Assembly (NCBI GenBank): GCA_965153455.1
Contig: OZ234494.1
Span: forward strand, 8,432,001 to 8,496,000
DNA: 64,000 nt
Source of the DNA: Sphagnum compactum
Taxonomy: Eukaryota > Bryophyta > Sphagnopsida > Sphagnales
Direction: 5' to 3'
Of the stretch, positions 25,401 to 36,937 are shown one piece after another. The notes under the pieces were generated by a model, which saw nothing but the letters and a program-made list of their open reading frames with translations, made no database searches and was not told the origin of the DNA. The translations under genes were made by a program, and so were the position numbers. Each line of letters opens with the position of its first letter. Positions within the stretch are counted from its first letter, which is position 1.

Positions 25401-25501
25401 ACTTTGTAGGTTTCCTCCACAGTAACAACAACGGGGTCCGTCATCGCCGAGTCCACTACGGCAGGCACACTGTGCACATCTACAAACTCCTGGTCTCCCA
25501 T
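19460..25501 (-). CDS. PRP39: PRP39, U1 snRNP-associated splicing factor
   Basis: PRP39 is a nuclear HAT-repeat protein of the U1 snRNP, acting in 5' splice-site recognition; plant homologues affect flowering-time gene splicing. I resolve 13 exons: 25501-25297, 24682-24585, 24357-24128, 23363-23196, 22885-22531, 22373-22230, 22062-21910, 21691-21575, 21333-21253, 21050-20895, 20605-20252, 20053-19940, 19591-19460. Phases are consistent throughout (2307 nt, 768 aa). Family blocks: [113 protein letters not shown] and [15 protein letters not shown]. The N-terminus is acidic. The last three exons encode a Gln/Pro/Gly/Tyr-rich disordered tail with [13 protein letters not shown]. Aromatic and Trp spacing fits HAT repeats. 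Confidence 0.94.
22972..23028 (-). other. Possible cassette exon inside PRP39 intron 4
   Basis: A 57-bp stretch between exons 4 and 5 has an acceptor-like CACATCAG and a donor-like AAT|GTAACT. Read in its own open frame it encodes [19 protein letters not shown]. The exon 4 to exon 5 join (phase 2) is correct without it. If included in phase 2 it would meet a TGA, so it could be a poison exon, or a chance open stretch. Confidence 0.3.
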
Positions 25502-26073
25502 CTGTCAGACTTCAAACTCGACCCTCTTTCCCCGCGCGCGCACCGTCGGCAATCAAACCCCTAAACGAGTCCCTCAACTACAAGAGCCCAGAACACAAAA
25601 AGAAGATTTGGAAATGAGAAAAGCAACGGAAGAAAAATAATCGCTGTGTACTTGTGAAAAAAGCTTGGAAGGAAACAAACCAAACCAAACCAAAGCCAAC
25701 AAGCACCGGCGTTGATAAACAAGACCAGGAAGGCGCGAGAAACGGCAATAGAAAGCAGCAACAGGAGAGAAGCACAAAGCAAACGGGGAAAGAAGGTGCA
25801 GCGCAAGAAAGGAACGGCGTGGAGGCGGCAACTAGGGTTTCTTAGACACTCCGCCAACCCTCAATCTCGGGAGGGATGTATGCATGGATGATTTCCATCC
25901 ATGCGGATTAGCGGCCCATCTCATCAATGGCTTCTTGCTTTACGGATATGTCCAGTTTATGGGTTGGGAACCAGTGACTTCGTAGATGAAGACTCTGCTC
26001 CCCGCCATTTATAGTTTGAGCGCCTGATGGATGATGATGAAGATCGCGCTCCGTATCTCACGCTTCTCAAATG

Positions 26074-26082
26074 AAACCCTAA
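26074..26082 (+). promoter_or_regulatory. Telo-box upstream of PRP39
   Basis: AAACCCTAA is found 573 bp upstream of the PRP39 start codon, the same motif as upstream of NAA25. Confidence 0.35.
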
Positions 26083-26099
26083 CTTCTTAACACTCCCGC

Positions 26100-29000
26100 C
26101 CGCCGGCCCCAAAAAAAATCTCAACTTCTCTATGACGTTCAGACTTTGAGTCGGTGGGTCTCCAATTTAATGACGTAGGGTGAGACTCCCGAGTGGAGGC
26201 ATTCCCAAGATAAGGGGCCTATGCATGATTTTTCTTTTTTCCAATTTTGTGATGTAGCCTAGCTGAAGCAGTGGTTTTCTTTTTTCCTTTTTTTGTTTCC
26301 ATGAATTTCGATGCCTCAATTTGTTGGATGCAATAGTTGAGCCACTCATGTTGTTCCAACTCTTAGAAGATATATACTTCCAAAAGGAGAATTTAGCCAT
26401 TTAATTTGTTAAGAGAAATATAATAATTGATGCTTCAAAGTGTCATTTATGAAGATTTTTCTACAATCTCATAGAGATGTCCCTTGGATTAGCCTTTGTT
26501 CATTCTTCAAGTTGCAAGAGTTGTGGCCTTTGGCACTTTTCAAATATTTACAAATGATCTCCATTAAAAGCTTCAAAAACTTTGGATATGTGTATTGTTG
26601 CCTTCCATCTCTGCAAAACCAATGTGTACTTAAGAGCTTGATCTTGGTTTCTTGGAAAAAACAACGTAATCATATTAGAGTTTTTTTTTACTTTAAATTC
26701 ATTCACAATGTCTACAACCAATGTGATTGCCATATTTGCTTCAATTTACTTAGGTACATATGATTTTTTTCATTGAGTAATTTTTATAGGTGCGGTAGCT
26801 ATTTAGTACAAATGATGTTGCTGGATGTGATGATATCTTGAAAACATATTTACTAACATGTGAATTGAAGAACACAAAGTTGAGTACATTAGGCCTTATG
26901 GGCATGGAAAAGCTAATAGCACATGATGTGACAACATGAATCCCCACTTGGTTTCAATCTTACCTAATGAGCACATGGAATCAGAAGACATAAAATAAAG
27001 AGATCAAAACAATAGTAGCAAAAAAAACGACAACAAGAGGGAAGTAGTTAGATGGTGAACAAGTAGAAAAATGGATACTCTTCAACAGAAAAAGACATTG
27101 CAACAAGAAACCACCATTGATCTAATGCAAATATGATGAAAGAATCTCACCAACTTCTTGTTATTCAACTTTTTCACCACCAAATCTCTAACATGTGGCA
27201 GCAGTAATGGGATCTGAATCTTCATACCCACAACAACATGTGTTGAGAATCTATAGCCTTTGATTAGAGCATTCAATGACAAACAATTGCCATTTTTTCA
27301 TTTGAATGTCATTAAAAAAACAAGTTCCGTACCCTCGCCCCTAGTGTGTGGTGGGCCACCCCAAGTGTGTGTCTATGTTTGTGATGGATGTGTACTAAAA
27401 AAAAAAAACACCACAAACAGACACACAAAGAGAGATAAATACCTAAACATCGATCTTGTTTACTAAGTCAAAAGAATGATGGCAGCAATAACAATAAGTT
27501 AATCATCATGCACAAATGGCCATGGCAATGTTGAAAAATCTAGCATGGAAACCCTCCTCTTGTTGTTATTGTTTATGGCAAACACTAGTTCATCAAAACT
27601 TACAAAACAAAGGAAAGAAAGCAAAAAACAACTCTAACAATATACAAACTACTACTCCAAAAAAAAAAAAAAAACAAAAAGAACAACAACTTGGTGATTA
27701 TCTATTGTTATTCCAAAAGAGGAGGTATTCTTGAGACTTTTGTGGAGAAGAAAAGACCACCACCCAAGGTCAAGAAGAAATTCTTTAAGGACATAGAACG
27801 TAAGAGAAGCTTTGGAGGGGTTTTTTTTAAAATCCTTCCTAGTGGTGGGATGCCAGGCCAGAAAAAGTAAATGAAGTCTTGTCACAATTTTGTTTTTGTA
27901 TGTGGAATTATTTAGGTTTGGTGGGAACAATCATTGAAGCTTTAGCTTTTTCACTTTTACTTTGGAAGAAAAGCATGTTGGGTTTGCTTGAGTCGTGAAA
28001 AAAGACTACATAGTTGATCATCTTGATTTGGATGAATGTTTGGTGCCATAGATGAGTGAAAGATATTAAGTTAGCATTTTTTTTCTTAATTTCTTTTAAG
28101 AAAAGAGTGGTGGGCTTGCTCAAGTTGTGAATAATAACTACATAATTGATTAGCTTGGTATGGATGCATTTCTAGGTGTTACAGATGATTTGTGCAAAGT
28201 ATCTTAATTTCATGCATAAGGAGTCACAAGAAGGGCCAATGTGGTGCATCATTGGCATGCAACTTAAAATAACAATCCTCCTAATGACATGGACCAAATG
28301 ACTTATGTTGATAATTTGACAAGTGATTAGAGTGCAATGTGCATCAAACAATTACATTTCACTTGCAGCTTAATGACCAATTATCCATGACTCTCATTTG
28401 ATTTTTTTGTGTGGCTACAATAGCACTTAGACATATATAATGAAATTGTTCAGTTGAAGACATTACAAACAACCCTAACAAATTTTCAATCCCAACTACA
28501 TTTAACATATGAGGTGAAAAAGCATAAGCTTGTGAACTCCACATCATGTTTCATGCATACATAATCTTTAGTGTCAAATTTGGGTTTGATTCTAGGTCAG
28601 TGTTTCTATGACTTTCAATATATGACTTTCAAGATATAACTTTCTCATGTGTTGATAGTTAAGTGAAGGCCAAATGTTGACTAATTTAAGGTTGTAGATG
28701 CAGCAAATTGACTACAATCCTCAATTTTACAAACTGGAGCTCCCTTTCTTCCACTCTCAATAGTGAATAAACATTAATGGAATAGATGTATTAAAGGACT
28801 ATGTGCATTTAGTGTTATGTATTTATGGTCCTTTATGACTACAAAGGTCTCTTGTTAGATGCACTGTTTTCAAATTATTCATTTCACTTGTGCAAGATCA
28901 AATGTCAATAATTCTTGGACTTTGCCTTTAGTTTTAGGAAATAACCATAATCCTAACAATGTTAAGAAGCATGTGAAATCATCTACCTTTTCTAAACTCC

Positions 29001-30145
29001 TTATGTAGATTGTAATTGTGAAATGGGTTTTTGTATGGCTTTGTGAGCTTTCTAGGGTACGTGGAATGCAGATGTACTACTCATTTTGTATCCATGCACC
29101 CACTCTTGATGCAAACATGATATATAGACTCAGGTTGGATTAGTGCAATTTGGCCCTAAAATGTGACATCACCTTTCTTGCTCTAAAATAATTACTCAAT
29201 GTATGACTTTATAATTAGTATTCATGTCCTAACTTTGGACCTAATATGACCACTTTAATGTGTAGAAAATCACCACATGTCTTTTTGTCGATTTGAATTA
29301 AAACCTCAATTCTACTCAAAATCATTAAATTTTATTATTCAAACCATGTAAAACAATGGTGTCCTTTCTAGTGTAGATAATTCTTCATTTCACAATGAGA
29401 AAAAAAATTTACCTTTAAGTTAGTCTCAATGCCAATAGTGAGAGACTAAAGGATGAGACAAAGACCTCTAAGGGTCCATTTATCGATACCCCACCCTTCA
29501 AGCCCCATAATGAAGTCTCCCAAAAACGTTTACATGGCAACACAGAATTTGGTGGAGTTTCTTTTGATACCAAACCTTTAAATATGATGGGCCCCTTGTA
29601 TATAGACATAAAAAGTGCCCTCAACACGCAAAATATTATGCCCAAAAATTTGGCTTGCCCATCCTATTGCTTATATTTAACCTCCTTTGTTCTGAAAAAT
29701 GTATAATGATCATGTAAATCCTATGCATTTTGTGCGTTTTCCTAGCAATTCATTGGGATAGCAAACTCCATGTCGAATATGAAATCTAACATTTGTAAAA
29801 AAGAAAAATTATACACAATTTTGCATAAGATAATTTAACAAGATCTTGGAACAAGATAAAGTTAATGAGGACTACAATATAACATTAACTGGCAAAATAA
29901 ATCCAATTGTAAAAGTTGAATTCATCATGAACACATCGTGAGAAAACCTAAATCGCTTGATGGTGGGAATGAGAAAAAAAAACATTGATAACATATGTTT
30001 CTTGTGATAATGGTTCTTTTGAATTTGAGGACCATCTTCCAACACATGCATTGTAAGCTCCCAATCTTTTATGTTATCATATATGTACTAAGCAAAAAGA
30101 GGCCCACAAATACCAATAAGCTAGTCTTACAAGAATTACCTCTAG
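26100..30145. other. AT-rich intergenic spacer
   Basis: No gene, RNA gene or full transposon was recognised. Short open frames on both strands have no motifs and are interrupted by homopolymers. Confidence 0.5.
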
Positions 30146-30256
30146 CACTACTACAAAATGTGGGTGCAGTTCACTAGTCCCCATTCACTAGACTAGTGAA
30201 TTCATTCAAAATCTAGTAAAATCACTTGGCATACAAGGACACCTTTTGTTGTAGTG
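30146..30256. mobile_element. CACTA-type MITE
   Basis: The 111-bp element starts CACTACTACAAAA and ends TTTTGTTGTAGTG, inverted repeats matching at 12 of 13 positions. The flanking triplets are TAG and TAA, a near-match 3-bp duplication. The interior contains GTGCAGTTCACTAGTCCCC and palindromic AGTGAATTCA, shared with the element at 60646-60799. It has no coding capacity. Confidence 0.65.
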
Positions 30257-31861
30257 TAACATTACATTTCACATAGAAAACATTTTGAGCTTTTGAGTTA
30301 GAGTTAGAATAAACACCGACCTTATTCATTGCATCATCATTGGTAAGTATTATGTGAATATGAATTAATTATTCATCATAATTGTACTACTTGAATTTTA
30401 TAATTATTAAAAAATTTGAAGAAAAAATTTATTTAATACACATGTTTCCATCATGCATTATGCATTGCACCATATACAAATATGTAATTTATTAATAAAA
30501 AAAACAAAGGAAGATCAAATGCAAACGGAATCACTGTTTTTAATTGTGAGATTCTTGAATTGACATTAAATAACCTTTGCTTAATCCACATTTTTTTCCC
30601 AATCACGAGGTTCTAGTTTTTGGTTGTTTTATCATTATAAATTAATATTGGTTTTTCTATTGTAAGTTATTAAATTATTGTAGGTTATTCTTAGTTATTT
30701 TAAAATATTTTATTATAGGTTATTCTTGGTTGTTTCCAGTTATTTTAAATTATTATACCTCGTGTTATTATTGGTTATTTTAAGATATTTTTCTGAAACT
30801 ATTATTGGTTATTTTAATTTTTTGCATTACATTATTCCACCTTAAATTATTATATGAATTTTTTTATATGTTATTTTAAGTTATTATACATTAGGATAAA
30901 ATAACCTATAATAACATAGAGTATAATGACTTTGAATAATTTAAGATATAACTTGAAACAACATATAATAATTTAAAGTATAATAACCTAAGGTTTAGCG
31001 TAGGGTTAATTAAATTTTTTGTTTAAAATAACATAAAATATAAAACCTATAATAAATTAACCTAAGGTATACTAATTTATAATAATTTAAGGTATACTTA
31101 TAATAACCCAAGGTAGCCTAAAATAACATGGGATATAGTCTATAGTAACTTAAAATATTCAAAACAACATAAAAATAAACTTATTTATCATGATAAATTA
31201 TAATATTAAATTATGTTAGCTAGTAGTGAAACATGATGTTTATATAGTGAGCTTATAGTGAAATAACTTTAACTATGGTGAAATCACTAAAGTGTAGTGA
31301 ACTTATTTCACTTTTAAAATCCCATCATGATTTAGGTAAATAAACTACACCCCATTTTTGTCCTATCGTACGTGTATTCAAAATATTATGCAAGCATTTA
31401 TCATGCATTGAAAATCACATTCGCTCATTTTTTATGTGTTAAAATATTTTGGTTTTTTTAGTTTTGCATTTTTTTAGCATAGATTCCATTTTTTATGATT
31501 GGTTTGTTTATTTTTATTAAGTAATAAGTGTCATAAGTTATAGATGCATATGGATCTAAAATGTATTATGCATTTGTATTTAATTCTCATAAAGGTTTTA
31601 CATATATGTTGAATACAAACATGTGCATGTCAATTGGTTTTTGTAATATACATTAATGTAAGAATGTAAATGTATTCAATTATTTGTAAATAAATTTAAC
31701 AAAATTTGATCAAAAAATGTCCTCTTAATTTCATATCAATTAATTTTTTCAAATTTTGATTACCCATTTCACGAAGTTTTAGAATGTGATCTTGCTTTTC
31801 AATGGGTATTAATATTGTGTGCATTTCATTGGAAATTCACATAATAAAAAAATTATCATTT
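30257..31861. repeat. AT-rich spacer with opposed degenerate repeats
   Basis: From about 30640 to 30890 a loose repeat of TAGGTTATTCTTAGTTATTT is reiterated. From about 30895 to 31160 its reverse complement (TAAAATAACCTATAATAACC type) is reiterated. The two halves are therefore imperfectly inverted. No gene is visible. Confidence 0.4.
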
Positions 31862-32424
31862 CACTAGAAGAAAATTGGGTTTTATAATCAACCAGTTTGC
31901 AACTACTGTGACTATTTGTCATTGTTACTATTATTGATTATTTATGCAACTATGTTCTGCATTTGGTTGTGCTTACAACCACATTACAACTAACTTGTGA
32001 TTCATGTTTTATCTATTCTACCATTTGGACGACTTTTCACCTGGTTTTCATCCATGAAAACCCATTTATGTCCCAAATGTGGTCAAATGAGTTGCAACCC
32101 TATGGCATTCAAAGTTTATTTTGCATGTTCCAAGGTGTATGGGTTTAAGTGTATTTTACATTCATTAATATCATTAATATAAAAATCTTGTCATTTGCAA
32201 TTAATCATTATGTAATTATGTGCAACTAGGTGTGGTTTGGACCTAAATTGGTGGTGTTTATAATTTCAAAATTGGAATTGTATAATTAATTTTGGCGATA
32301 TGGTTGTGTGTGCAACTAACATGCACATCACAAACTTTCAATCATGAAATTTTAATAGAATCTGTGTGAAAATCGTAAAACAACATGTCCATGCAAAATC
32401 CATGGGTTTCAAAGTGTAAATTGA

Positions 32425-32427
<3 letters not shown>

Positions 32428-32490
<63 letters not shown>
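32428..32490. repeat. (TA)n microsatellite
   Basis: An uninterrupted TA dinucleotide tract of about 60 bp lies within the left arm of the CACTA element. Confidence 0.95.
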
Positions 32491-32493
<3 letters not shown>

Positions 32494-32740
32494 TGATGTG
32501 TCTTTTCTATTTATGACATTTTGATGTGAAGTATGCATGATTTACATTGTAACTAAATCCATGCAATTATCATGATGTAATTTTGCATAAAATTATGTGA
32601 TTCTTGTGTGTTAAACATGAACATTCACATATGTCATTCAAAAACAATGTTTCATCCATTTGAATATTTAATTATTGAATATGTACAAATATTGTTCATA
32701 TGAACCATAACATGGAATTCATGTGAGTTTTGTATGAACC

Positions 32741-33081
32741 TGTTATGGACCGACTACAAACAAGTGGAGACTTACAAGACAAGACAAGCTTTATTGACCC
32801 ATCAACCGGTGTTGATCTGTTGAAGGGTTGTTCCCCAGACTATCTCCTTTTATAACCCTGAGCCATACTAGTCCCAAAATATCCTAGGCCATGATATTGC
32901 CAAAAGTATCCCAAAATATCCTAGGCCATGATATTGCCAAAAGTATCCCAAAATATCCTAGGCCATGATATTGCCAAAAGTATCCCAAAATATCCTAGGA
33001 CATGACATTGCCAAAAGTATCCCAAAATATCCTAGGACATGACATTGCCAAAAGTATCCCAAAATATCCTAGGCCATGACA
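32741..33081 (-). repeat. Gypsy 3' LTR
   Basis: This 341-bp LTR starts TGTTATGGACC and ends CCATGACA on the plus strand. It holds six copies of a 37-bp repeat built around CCCAAAATATCCTAGGCCAT, against four in the 5' LTR. The 74-bp length difference between the LTRs is exactly two units. Confidence 0.95.
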
Positions 33082-33094
33082 TTATCCTCTCCTC
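33082..33094 (-). other. Gypsy polypurine tract with overlapping stop codon
   Basis: GAGGAGAGGATAA on the minus strand directly abuts the 3' LTR. The final TAA is also the stop codon of the pol frame, so the coding region ends at the base before the LTR. Confidence 0.8.
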
Positions 33095-36000
33095 AAGCGA
33101 CATCTTCTAGATGGAGCCGGTTTGTTAGGATATCGTTGGTGAAACCGATTAACTAAGTCTTGGGCATGAACTAGGTTTCCAGCAGGCTCCCAAGTAGCTT
33201 CAGAAGGAGGATAACCTCGCCAAAAGACAAGGTTCAGGAGCTTTCCACGAATCTTCTTGGAGTCCAAGACCTCCTGAACTTCAAACTCTTCTTGGCCTTC
33301 AATTTCGAGTGGAGCTGGGGGTTCTTGATGACGTTCTGGGATCGGGTTTTCATGATAGGGCTCAAGCAGGGAGACATGGAAAACATTGTGGATTTTGAAC
33401 TGGGGTGGAAGCTCCAACTGGCAAGCCACTAGACCAACCAATTTGGCGATTTTGAAAGGTCCGAGGCACTTGTAATCCAACTTGGCACATGGGCGAGTGG
33501 TAGTAATGTTCTTTCTAAGAAGCCAAGCCTTGTCTCCAACCTTGAAGTTTGGATGGTCCTTGCGTCGGCGGTCTGCTTGCTTCTTTTGCCACTCCTGTGT
33601 TAGCTTGAGTTCTGCCATAAGGTTCTGTTGAACCTGTCCAAGCCTCGTGGCCCTTTCTTCAGCCGAGGGGTTTACGGAGTCTCCAGGAATTTCAAGGCTG
33701 AACCTGGGATGAAAACCGTAATTGGCAAAGAATGGACTGATCCCGGTCGATGCATGTGTTGTGTTATTATAAACAAACTCTGCTTCAGATAGTAGGTCCA
33801 ACCAGTCATCCTGTTGGTAGTTCACAGTGCAGTGAAGGTATTGCTCGAGTGTCTGGTTTGTCCGTTCGGTTTGTCCATCTGTCTCAGGGTGGAAAGCTGA
33901 AGATAGCCAAATGTCAACTCCAAGAAGCTCGAATAGACGATGCCAGAACTTGGATGCAAACTAAGGACCTCTGTCGGACACAATTTCCTCGGGGAGTCCA
34001 TGCAGTCGGACGATCCCGTCCAGAATTAACTAAGCTGTCTCTTCTGTCGTGATGACTTGGAACAAGGGGTGAAATGGGCCATTTTGGTGAGTCGATCGAC
34101 CACAACCAGTATTGAATTCTTGGTTCTGACAGTAGGGAGGTCCGTGATGAAGTCCATTGCAATAGATCCCCAAGGTCGGCTAGGAATCGACAGAGGCTGT
34201 AGGAGTCCAAACGGGCGATGCCTGGGAGCCTTGGATCAAGCACATGTATCACAAGACTTGACATACTCCCGTAGCATCTTGTTCATTTTGGGCGACCAAT
34301 AAGTCCTTGACACTAGTTCGTGAGTCCGTGCCATTCCAAAGTGACCCGCCAGGGTGTTGTCGTGGCATTCTCTCAGGATTTTTAGGCGTATAGGTCCTTC
34401 GGGTATATAAATCAGGTTATTTCGAAGGAGAAGTCCGTCTTGCTGCTCAAACTGATCCAAGTCATCACGATTTGGGTTCCTTGGTCGTTCCTGGAGTTCC
34501 TTCTTGATGTTGGTAGCCCAGGTGTCTTCCTCAGTTGCCATCTTGATGTCCCTGACAAGGTATGAGTCTGGGAGGGTGCTGATTGTTGCTGCAACTCGAA
34601 ATTGCTCGGGGTTGAGTAAAGTCTGGTTCTGCTGGCCGTAGGCCTCATCCCCCGCTCGAAGTTCATATTCTGAACGACGAGATAGCGCGTCAACTTTCCC
34701 TTGCTGGGTGCCGGGTTGATACTGAATCTCAAAGTCGAAATCAGCTAGGAAGATAGACCAGCGTGCCTGGCGACGATTTAAGGTCCGAGTAGTTGTGAAA
34801 TAAAGGAGATTCTTGTGATCTGTCAGAACTTGGACTCGATGTTGAGCTCCGGCAAGATACGGTCTCCATTGCTCGAATGCCGTGATGATTGCCAGGAGTT
34901 CCTTATCGTAGACCTGGTAGTTGATTTCGGCACTGGTTAACTTCCGTGAATAGAAAACAACTGGATGCAGCAACCCATCTATTCCAAATTGAGATAGAAT
35001 AGCTCCCAAGGCAAAATCTGAAGCGTCCGTTTCCACAATGAATGGCTTGGCAGGATCGGGATGTATCAGGATGGGTGCTGAGGTGAATGCCATCTTGAGA
35101 GTATCAAAAGCAACCTGGGCCGTTGGATTCCACGAGAAGGGCTTGTCTTTGCAAGTCAGGGTTATTAACGGTGTTGTGATCTTGGAGTAGCCTTTGATAA
35201 ACCAACGATAGAAGTTAGCAAACCCTAGGAAGCGTTGAACGTCCTTGACCGAGGATGGAGTAGCCCAACATTGGATGGTCTCGACCTTTGACTTGTCCAT
35301 GAAAATGCCATCTGGAGAGATCATGTAGCCGAGGAACGCCACTGAAGATTTGTCGAATTCACATTTTTCCAACTTGGCGTATAAGCCATGTTCCCGGAGC
35401 GTCGCAAGCACCAATCGTACATGTTTGTCGTGGGTTTCCTGGTCCTTGGAAAAGATTAAAATGTCATCCAAATAGACCACGACAAATTCGTCCATGTAAT
35501 CCCGGAAGATATCATTCATCAAATGCTAAAAGACTGCGGGTGCATTGGTGAGGCCGAAAGGCATGACCGTGTATTCGAAGTGGCCATAGCGTGTGCGGAA
35601 AGCTGTCTTCCATTCATCACCGGGGCGAATCCTGAGTAAGTTGTAGGCTCCACGGAGGTCAAGCTTGGTGAAAAGATCTTCCCGGTACGTAGTCGATCTA
35701 GGAGACCTGAAATCAAGGGCAAGAGATATCGATTCTTTTTGGTTATCTTGTTGAGTCCACGATAATCCACACAGAGTCAAAGGGAGCCATCCTTCTTCTT
35801 GACAAACAAAATTGGGGCGCCGGCTGGAGACTTGGAATGCTGAATGAACCCCTTGGCAAGATTTTCAGTAAGGTAATCACGCAGGGCTTGGAGTTCCGGT
35901 TCCGATAGGCCATAGATAGAACCAAAGGGTGGTGAGTGTCCTTCTTCTAGATCAATCGGGCAGTCATATGGACTATGGGCGGGAAGCTGATCAGCATTAA

Positions 36001-36937
36001 TCTTTTCAAAAACATCAACAAAGTCCTTGTACTTCTCGGGAAGTTTGACAGGTGTTGGTTCTGATTGGGGGTTTGTGGTGTTGGCTGGGTTGACATGGAT
36101 GGCGAAAACTTGAAGATTCTTAGCAGCCCGATAGAAAAGGACAGCTCTATCAATGAAGATCTGGACAGGGTTGGTTTTCTGGGCAGGATTCTTGACAAGA
36201 TTCTTGACAGGACAAGGTTTAGTTCTGACCAACCGGGGGTTCTTGACTGCAGGATTTGACATAACAGACTTGATAAAATTGGAATTGGTTTCGACCCTTT
36301 TTAGGTTCTCGACCACAGGGTTCTTGGCAGGACTGGACAAAGTGTTTTTCTGAGCGTGGGGTTCTTGAGAGGTGCACCGTTGTGCGCTGAAGGTGAGGGT
36401 TCTAGATCGCCAATCAATGATAGGGTTGTGTGCTTCTAGCCAAGGCAGACCAAGGATTCTGGGATGGTGAGGGGTGGAAATGATGTTGAGAACAATCTTC
36501 TCCGTGTGCTTGCCGATACAGACTTCTAGAGGGGTTGTCTCGTGTGTGATTGCACCAGAAGCAATGATTCTCCCATCAATAACCTCTACCGGAACAGGGG
36601 TTGACTTCTTGACCACATGGATGTTGTGTTGGACGACAAATGTTTGGTCGATGAAAGAAAAGGTGGCGCCGGAGTCCACCAAAGCTGACACTTGTGGTAT
36701 GTCTTCTGGAATACGAATGATGTCCACATACTGAGTGAAACTGGGACTGGGACCAACAGCGGAACAGGAGTCTTTGCAAAGGTGGTGTTGGGTGAGATCC
36801 AGTCGCACGGCTCCTACTGTGACTGGATGTTCTTGTTTTCCAACTCCTGGGGAGTTTCCACAGCTTGTACTTGAAGTTTGACAAGCTTTTGAGGGCACTG
36901 ACGAGCTATATGCCCAGGGTTGCCACAGTAAAGACAT
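33082..36937 (-). pseudogene. Gypsy pol: protease, RT, RNase H, integrase, chromodomain
   Basis: Domains in order on the minus strand: aspartic protease with SALVDSGATFSFID (36937-35777 frame); reverse transcriptase with [35 protein letters not shown] and YLDDILIFSKD (from 35770 into the 35522-34236 frame); RNase H with FIVETDASDFALGAILSQ; the integrase HHCC zinc region ending SCDTC; the integrase core with AMDFITDLP and FHPETDGQTER; and a chromodomain with FWRGYPPSEATWEP (33825-33082). Breaks are TGA at 35777-35779, TAG at 35526-35528, TAG at 34030-34032, TAG at 33961-33963, and frameshifts in RT and the integrase core. Catalytic residues are otherwise kept. The pol frame starts 124 nt before the end of gag, in the -1 frame. 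Confidence 0.93.

Noticed and set aside
25561-25857. 98-aa hydrophobic minus-strand frame just upstream of PRP39
   Set aside because: Leu/Phe/Ser-rich translation of purine-rich promoter DNA on the other strand. All three minus frames look similar here and no motif is present. A uORF role cannot be judged without the transcript start.
32338-32538. 66-aa minus-strand frame with a Tyr-Ile repeat
   Set aside because: It is a translation of the TA microsatellite, not a gene.
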